Part shown: positions 6,130 to 11,156 of the stretch, in pieces | Numbering within the stretch: the first letter of the stretch is position 1 | How the letters are laid out: every line of letters starts with the position of its first letter | Assembly: GCA_031264875.1 (NCBI GenBank) | Contig: JAISDK010000150.1 | Span: 1 to 11,156 of the forward strand | From: Prevotellaceae bacterium | GTDB lineage: Bacteria; Bacteroidota; Bacteroidia; Bacteroidales; UBA932 | Direction of reading: 5' to 3' | DNA: 11,156 bases | Made by a program: the position numbers and the translations under genes | The notes under the pieces: model-generated | Told to the model about the DNA's origin: nothing | Seen by the model: only the letters and a program-made list of their open reading frames with translations | Databases searched by the model: none

Positions 6130-8148
6130 CTACCATCCCGGATTCTGTGTCAGGTTCGAATTGATATTCATTTCCTTCAAATCAATGGGCCAGAGGTAGT
6201 TTACAGGAGTAAATCTCCTGGTCTGTTTGGCTTCGAGATTAAAGAAAGCCTGGGGAGTTGCTCCCCTGTCGTTCCATCCCATAACCGGTTTCGAAAATTC
6301 GGATACAGCCCGTTTGTAACCGACCATGTCCCAGTAACGGCTTCCTTCGAAAGCCAGTTCTATGCCTCTTTCCTGCAGGATAATTTCACGCAAACCTATA
6401 GGATCTTTGTGTTTATCTACAGTACGGGCAAGACTCTGATTAGACCACACCTCTTCCACGTCCGGGATACCCGCTCTGCGCCTCACTATATTCAGGGCGT
6501 CATAAACCTCCTGCGAGGGTCCCGAAAATTCGTTCAGCGCTTCCGCTTTCATCAAATACAGATCTGCCATGCGAATAATCGGATACGGAAAATACATAGT
6601 ACGGAACGACCAGCCTCCGCTCGACTGTGGATGTACAAATTTTTGGTGACCTATACCGGTGATATAGAAACATTCCTCGGGACGCTGTCCCAATCCGCGT
6701 CCGCAGTCCTGTCCATAAAGCATTATTGAGTTTATGCGATACCGCTGCGCTCTGAAATAGCTTCCCGCTACGGCTAAACTGGTGTAAAAACGGAGTTCGC
6801 GGTTCAGATGCAGCCTGACTGTCTGCGTACCGGGCTGCATGACGCCGGCGATATCTTTATATTCGGGGTCTTCGACGCCTGGAGTAGTAACAATTTCGTA
6901 CCTGTTACCCATATCGAAATTAAGGTCTTCCTCTATCGGCAGTCCGTTTTCGGTATAGAAGCGTTCTGCCATTGCATAGCTTGCGGCAAGCCAGTTACCC
7001 GAACCGAAAACATTGCCTTTGCTTTCGAATTCGCCTTCACCGGTATAAATCGACTTACTGGGCAATTTGGGAGTAGCGGCAGCCTGTATCTCAAGCCAGC
7101 GTTCGTAATTGTCGTACCACGAAAACTGTTCGATGTTCGAATAGCCCCAGATTATTTCGTTGTTCCATGGATCGACGGGCATATACCGGAGGTCGTACAG
7201 AATTCTCATCCTTTCCGGCGCAATCCGCGCATCCGACGTGTCGGCGTTCATTATGTTTTTCGAACGCGGATAAGCATACATGCCGAATCCGTTTGTAGTA
7301 CATGTAGCGATGGCTTCGTTGATGGCGGTAATTGCATCCTGCCATTTTTCCTTCTTCTCTTCCTGAGGGAAGTACGCTTGACCGTCGGTATCATAGAAAT
7401 CACCGAAGATATCCCTGTTGCCGTTAAAGAAAGGACGCGCCCTCGCCACCATTATTCTCGCCTTGATTGCTGTTGCTGCCGACTTGTTTATCTGTCCATA
7501 GTCGGTTTCCGTCGTTGCTCCCCGCAAATCAGGAATCGCCTCGTTAAGCAGATTGATAATGAAATCGAAACACTCGTCAATCTTACTTCTTTTTGGAAAC
7601 AGCAACTCCTCGCTGGTTTCTTCGGGCGAAATCACCTGGTCGGATAATACAATTGGACCATAGTGTTGCATCAGGAGGAAATGATAGTACGCTTTCAGGC
7701 ATTTCACCTGAGCCGTCCAGTCTTTCTTTGTCGTTTCGTCCATATCTTCCGCCAAATCAATACTGGCAAGGAAAATGTTTGTCTGGTTTATTCCCTGGTA
7801 CAGGGATTTGACTCCTCCGGTTCCCGACCAATAACCTAAAATAGGTTCTCCGGTTACCTGCAGATTGCGCATAATACGGACAGAGCGAAGTTTATCGTCA
7901 GCGTCGTCATAATTCAGCGCGCTGCTGCCTATATATTCGTCGCCCAGCAACCATGGACTCGAATGGGGTGCATCGTAATGCGGCAGGTAAGCGTAGGCAT
8001 TTGCCAAAGCTTGAGCTGCATCTTTCCTGGTAGAGAAAATATCATCTACCGTCATCACATTGTCGGGGACTACGTTAAGCCAATCTGAACACGATGTGCA
8101 ATAAAGTAACCCGACTGTCAAAAATACTGTTTTTAATATATTATTCAT
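6130..8148 (-). CDS. susD: RagB/SusD-family nutrient-binding outer membrane lipoprotein
   Basis: The 672-residue product is the surface lipoprotein that caps the SusC barrel and binds the substrate. The signal peptide ends in a lipobox with Cys20 (YCTSC), and the mature start CSDWLNVVPDN is typical of SusD proteins. The N-terminal region (DDIFSTRKDAAQALANAYAYL) fits SusD-like N-terminal helices. The C-terminal region carries YPIIRMADLYLMKAEALN, NIVRRRAGIP and, near residues 593-607, ERGIELAFEGSRYWD, which are RagB/SusD C-terminal hallmarks. It ends in NLTQNPGW, the usual kind of SusD tail. At 672 residues it is toward the long end of the family. Its start is 20 bases after the susC stop, so the two are surely co-transcribed. 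The specificity is unknown. Confidence 0.96.
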   Translation of the reverse strand: MNNILKTVFLTVGLLYCTSCSDWLNVVPDNVMTVDDIFSTRKDAAQALANAYAYLPHYDAPHSSPWLLGDEYIGSSALNYDDADDKLRSVRIMRNLQVTGEPILGYWSGTGGVKSLYQGINQTNIFLASIDLAEDMDETTKKDWTAQVKCLKAYYHFLLMQHYGPIVLSDQVISPEETSEELLFPKRSKIDECFDFIINLLNEAIPDLRGATTETDYGQINKSAATAIKARIMVARARPFFNGNRDIFGDFYDTDGQAYFPQEEKKEKWQDAITAINEAIATCTTNGFGMYAYPRSKNIMNADTSDARIAPERMRILYDLRYMPVDPWNNEIIWGYSNIEQFSWYDNYERWLEIQAAATPKLPSKSIYTGEGEFESKGNVFGSGNWLAASYAMAERFYTENGLPIEEDLNFDMGNRYEIVTTPGVEDPEYKDIAGVMQPGTQTVRLHLNRELRFYTSLAVAGSYFRAQRYRINSIMLYGQDCGRGLGQRPEECFYITGIGHQKFVHPQSSGGWSFRTMYFPYPIIRMADLYLMKAEALNEFSGPSQEVYDALNIVRRRAGIPDVEEVWSNQSLARTVDKHKDPIGLREIILQERGIELAFEGSRYWDMVGYKRAVSEFSKPVMGWNDRGATPQAFFNLEAKQTRRFTPVNYLWPIDLKEMNINSNLTQNPGW

Positions 8149-8168
8149 AATAATATCGTATTAAATTG

Positions 8169-11156
8169 TTAAAATGATACTTGAATACCAACATTGAAAC
8201 GTCTCTGAATGGGATATCCCAGACCGTTGTCGCCCATTTCGGGGTCCCAAAGTTTGAAGGGACTGAAGATAAACAGGTTTTCGGTACTTAAATATCCTCT
8301 CAGGTTTTTAACCTTCAGTTTGCTTAGCTCGCCGAAACTGTAACCCACTTCCAACTGTTTGAGACGCAGGAAACTGCCGTCGCGCATCCACCACGAGGAA
8401 GCTTGAGTGTTATTTGTTATTGGTTCGGTCGATAAACGGGGCCAGAACGAATGTACGTCAGGATCTGTCTCCGTCCAGTAATCGTTGCCTACAATAGACA
8501 GGGCATTGCGTCGCCCTACGAGCGGAGCTATCTTTTCCGGAGCAATATAAAATGAAACGCGCGCGTTTCCACTGAAAAAGAACGAGAAATCCACATTTTT
8601 GTATCCTGTCGACAGTCCGAATCCGTACTGTATTTCCGGGACTTTCGGAAGCCCCATATAAACCATATCGTTCACGTTCACTACTCCATCGCCGTTGACG
8701 TCGGTATATTTAATATCGCCGGCTCCATAGTTTCCAAAATCCTGTCTTGGAGCATTGGCTATTTCCGTGTCGTCAACAAACAGGCGCTCGGCTATCAGTC
8801 CCTTTTGCAGATTGATGTTGCGATCTATTTGCGACAAATATTTATCTGTATATCGTGGTTCGTCCAATTCTAAATATTTGTTCACCGAATAGGTAAAATT
8901 TACACGTCCGGTAATCCAGAAATCCTTGTTGAAGGAATGTTGAATATCCAGCGAAGCATCAATACCGTGCGATTCGGCTTTACCGACATTGCCGCTTATT
9001 TCTGCTGTCAGACCGGAAGTCGCCGCATAGTTTTGCCGTACCATATAGATATGGTCCCTTACATTCTTGAAATATTCTACCTGAAGGTTAAAATCCTTAA
9101 ACAGTCCCACTTCAAATGCATAATTGTAAATATCCGAAGTTTCCCATGTGATATTGGGATTGGCATAACGGTTAACCTTATATCCCCGGTATGTGGTAGT
9201 AAAAGTTTCGCCCCATCGATAACCGTCGGTGAGAAATTCCTGATCCGACCAGGTGCCGATAGTTACGTCCGAAAGAAACCAGAAACGTCCTCCACGTCCG
9301 GCAATAGCGTCGTTACCCACTTTGCCGTAGGTAAACCTTAATTTCATATTGCTGATAACGTCGGACAGGGGTTCCATAAACGATTCGTTCGACACCGTCC
9401 ATGCAAGACCGATTGAGGGGAAGAAACCGAAACGGTTTTTGCCGGTAAACTTTTCGGAACCGTTGTAACCAAACGAAACTTCAGCGCGGTAGCGAGCGTC
9501 GTAATCGTACGAAAACCTGCCCGACAAACCTACATTGCGTTCGGGAAGCGATTCGTAGATAGAAGCAATATTACCGCTGCTAAGCAAAACAAGAGTACCG
9601 TCATCGCTGCCATTGTCGGTGGTCAAGAGTATTTCTTCGGCTCTTCCTACCATCATTGCGCTTAACGAATGTACGCCAAAAGTCCTGTCCCAATTTAGCC
9701 TGCCTTCGTAGTAATAATGCGCTGTGGATTGATGTTCCGTAATCACGCGGGACATTAAGGGATTTCCCCAGTCTTCATTCAGAAGGAGCAGCTTGTATTC
9801 CTGAGTTACCTGATTATACGATTCTATATCATAATAATAAGGCGTATAGCCTCTCGACTGTTTATAATTGCTCCATGTGTTGACCGAAAATTTTGCCTGA
9901 ACTTTCAGTCCTTTAACAAGGAAATCAAGATCCTGCATCAAAGTAGCCATAACCGTTACATTACTTTCGTCTTTCGATGAATAGCCGGAAACCATTTCGG
10001 CATACGGATTGCCTTTTAAGCCGCCATCAATAAAGGTATTGCCAAAGAGCGTATGGGATGCGAGCTTGTTCGCTTCGTCGGGATCATATATAACCGGAAA
10101 ATCAACAGGATTGGAATTCATCACCGAACCGAATATGTCGTTGGCTGAACTGTATGGTCCTATATATTTTTCGTAGCGAGCCTGCAAGCGAGTATCCAGA
10201 GTGGTCGAGGACGAAAGTTTGAATACGACATTGTTTCGCAATTGGAAGCGGTTAATGTCGATATTATTGTTAAAATTGTTCCGTTTATCGACTTTTAAGA
10301 GACCGGTCTCCTTGTCATAGCCTCCGGCAACATAGTATGTAGCTATTTTACCTCCTCCCGAGACGTTCAGGTTGGCTTTGGTATTGACTGTCGCCGAATT
10401 AAACAGGGTGTTGTACCAGTCTACATTGGGATAAATCATGGGATTTTCTCCCCGTATGGTCGACTGGATTTTCTGTTCGTCATAATAAATACCTAAAAGC
10501 GGATTCCGAGTTATACGCGCTTCGTTATACATTCGCATGTATGTGATTGCATCGACATAATCATGCGTCATGCTCGGCGTAGCTACGTGCGTATCAACGC
10601 GGGCATTAACTCTTACAGTCCCTTCTACTCCTGTTTTGGTATTAACCATGATGATGCCGTTCGCGCCTCTTGCTCCATAAACCGAGGTTGCAGAAGCGTC
10701 TTTCAATACTGAAAAACTCTCCACGTCGTCGGGCTGAATACGCGCCAGATCATCATTGGATGCTTCGAATCCATCAATCAGAATCAGGGGATCGATTTTG
10801 CCCGTACCGAAAGAGGTAACTCCGCGTACAAAGAACTGGGCGTTATCGGCGCCCGGCTCGCCCGAAGTCTGATATGATATGATTCCGGGAATCCTGCCGG
10901 CGAATGCGCTGGTAAGATTCGACGCCGGAACTTTCAGCGCCGCCACGTTCACTGTTTCGACGGAAGCAATCACATTGGCTTTCTTCTGAGCTCCGAAGGC
11001 TACGATGGTAACATCCTCCAGAGACTGCGCTTCTTCGACCAGGATGACTACCATTGTCGTCTTTCCGGCGACAACTTTCTGTTCCTGCGTAACATATCCC
11101 TGCAGCTTATATTCAAGGACATTGCCGACCGAAACATTCGACAGTATATAGTCTCC
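8169..11156 (-). CDS. susC: SusC/RagA-family TonB-linked outer membrane protein (5' end outside window)
   Basis: This is the outer-membrane TonB-dependent channel of a SusCD pair, which imports a glycan or peptide ligand captured by its SusD lid. The frame stays open to the right edge. The first 34 visible residues, before the first internal Met at 11054, read as the end of a carboxypeptidase-D-regulatory-like domain (GDYILSN... then LQGYVTQEQ). So the true start, signal peptide and most of that domain are missing. About 995 residues remain. Next come a TonB-box-like stretch (LEDVTIVAFGAQKK) and the plug domain (about residues 60-174), with the family hallmarks VRGVTSFGTG, PLILIDGFE and LKDASATSVYGARGANG. 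A long beta-barrel follows, ending in FNVGIQVSF with a terminal Phe, as expected for an outer-membrane barrel. It ends 20 bases before susD. Family assignment is certain; the substrate cannot be read. Confidence 0.96.
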   Translation of the reverse strand, partial: GDYILSNVSVGNVLEYKLQGYVTQEQKVVAGKTTMVVILVEEAQSLEDVTIVAFGAQKKANVIASVETVNVAALKVPASNLTSAFAGRIPGIISYQTSGEPGADNAQFFVRGVTSFGTGKIDPLILIDGFEASNDDLARIQPDDVESFSVLKDASATSVYGARGANGIIMVNTKTGVEGTVRVNARVDTHVATPSMTHDYVDAITYMRMYNEARITRNPLLGIYYDEQKIQSTIRGENPMIYPNVDWYNTLFNSATVNTKANLNVSGGGKIATYYVAGGYDKETGLLKVDKRNNFNNNIDINRFQLRNNVVFKLSSSTTLDTRLQARYEKYIGPYSSANDIFGSVMNSNPVDFPVIYDPDEANKLASHTLFGNTFIDGGLKGNPYAEMVSGYSSKDESNVTVMATLMQDLDFLVKGLKVQAKFSVNTWSNYKQSRGYTPYYYDIESYNQVTQEYKLLLLNEDWGNPLMSRVITEHQSTAHYYYEGRLNWDRTFGVHSLSAMMVGRAEEILLTTDNGSDDGTLVLLSSGNIASIYESLPERNVGLSGRFSYDYDARYRAEVSFGYNGSEKFTGKNRFGFFPSIGLAWTVSNESFMEPLSDVISNMKLRFTYGKVGNDAIAGRGGRFWFLSDVTIGTWSDQEFLTDGYRWGETFTTTYRGYKVNRYANPNITWETSDIYNYAFEVGLFKDFNLQVEYFKNVRDHIYMVRQNYAATSGLTAEISGNVGKAESHGIDASLDIQHSFNKDFWITGRVNFTYSVNKYLELDEPRYTDKYLSQIDRNINLQKGLIAERLFVDDTEIANAPRQDFGNYGAGDIKYTDVNGDGVVNVNDMVYMGLPKVPEIQYGFGLSTGYKNVDFSFFFSGNARVSFYIAPEKIAPLVGRRNALSIVGNDYWTETDPDVHSFWPRLSTEPITNNTQASSWWMRDGSFLRLKQLEVGYSFGELSKLKVKNLRGYLSTENLFIFSPFKLWDPEMGDNGLGYPIQRRFNVGIQVSF

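Noticed and set aside
6808..7647. Plus-strand 279-residue open frame
   Set aside because: It is wholly antisense to the well-supported susD gene and its translation shows no family motifs; typical shadow frame in GC-balanced coding DNA.
1..11156. tRNA, rRNA, CRISPR array, insertion sequence or integrase
   Set aside because: I looked for cloverleaf arms, regularly spaced direct repeats and transposase motifs on both strands and found none.

Overview
The window looks like a chromosomal segment of a Bacteroidales bacterium (Bacteroidetes). The evidence is a SusC/SusD pair, several surface lipoproteins carrying Bacteroidetes-specific DUF domains, two NVEALA-motif peptide genes, A/T-rich leaders without strong Shine-Dalgarno sites, and a promoter of the Bacteroidetes TAnnTTTG type. 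The genus cannot be fixed from the sequence. All eight supported genes lie on the minus strand, so transcription runs from the right edge to the left.

Right part (about 11156 to 3386): a polysaccharide-utilization-type surface module in the order susC (5' end outside the window), susD, a DUF4959/DUF5126/DUF5000 lipoprotein and a DUF4998 lipoprotein. Gaps are 20, 71 and 12 bases, so this is very probably one operon. SusC is the TonB-dependent outer-membrane channel and SusD its substrate-binding lid. The two following lipoproteins are probably SusE/F-like accessory binding or scaffold proteins at the cell surface. No carbohydrate-active enzyme is in the window, so the substrate is unknown. A strong intrinsic terminator (3271-3340) closes the module.

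Middle-left part (3239 to 539): a compact secreted-peptide module. It has two tandem NVEALA-family peptide genes with near-identical leaders and a conserved four-cysteine pattern in diverged cores. A six-bladed beta-propeller lipoprotein follows, then a lipoprotein joining a thioredoxin-like CxxC domain to a DUF1573 domain. A 16-bp perfect hairpin sits between the second peptide gene and the propeller gene and may set the peptide-to-lipoprotein expression ratio. My working idea is that the cysteine-containing peptides are exported and meet the redox/DUF1573 and propeller lipoproteins in the envelope. The function of NVEALA peptides is not established.

Left edge (1-538): non-coding. It has a weak terminator for the peptide module, several short palindromes of the dispersed-repeat kind, and a good Bacteroidetes-type promoter pointing left to a gene outside the window. 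A heptamer repeat (actctta/gttctta) occurs at the 3' ends of both susD and the DUF1573 gene.
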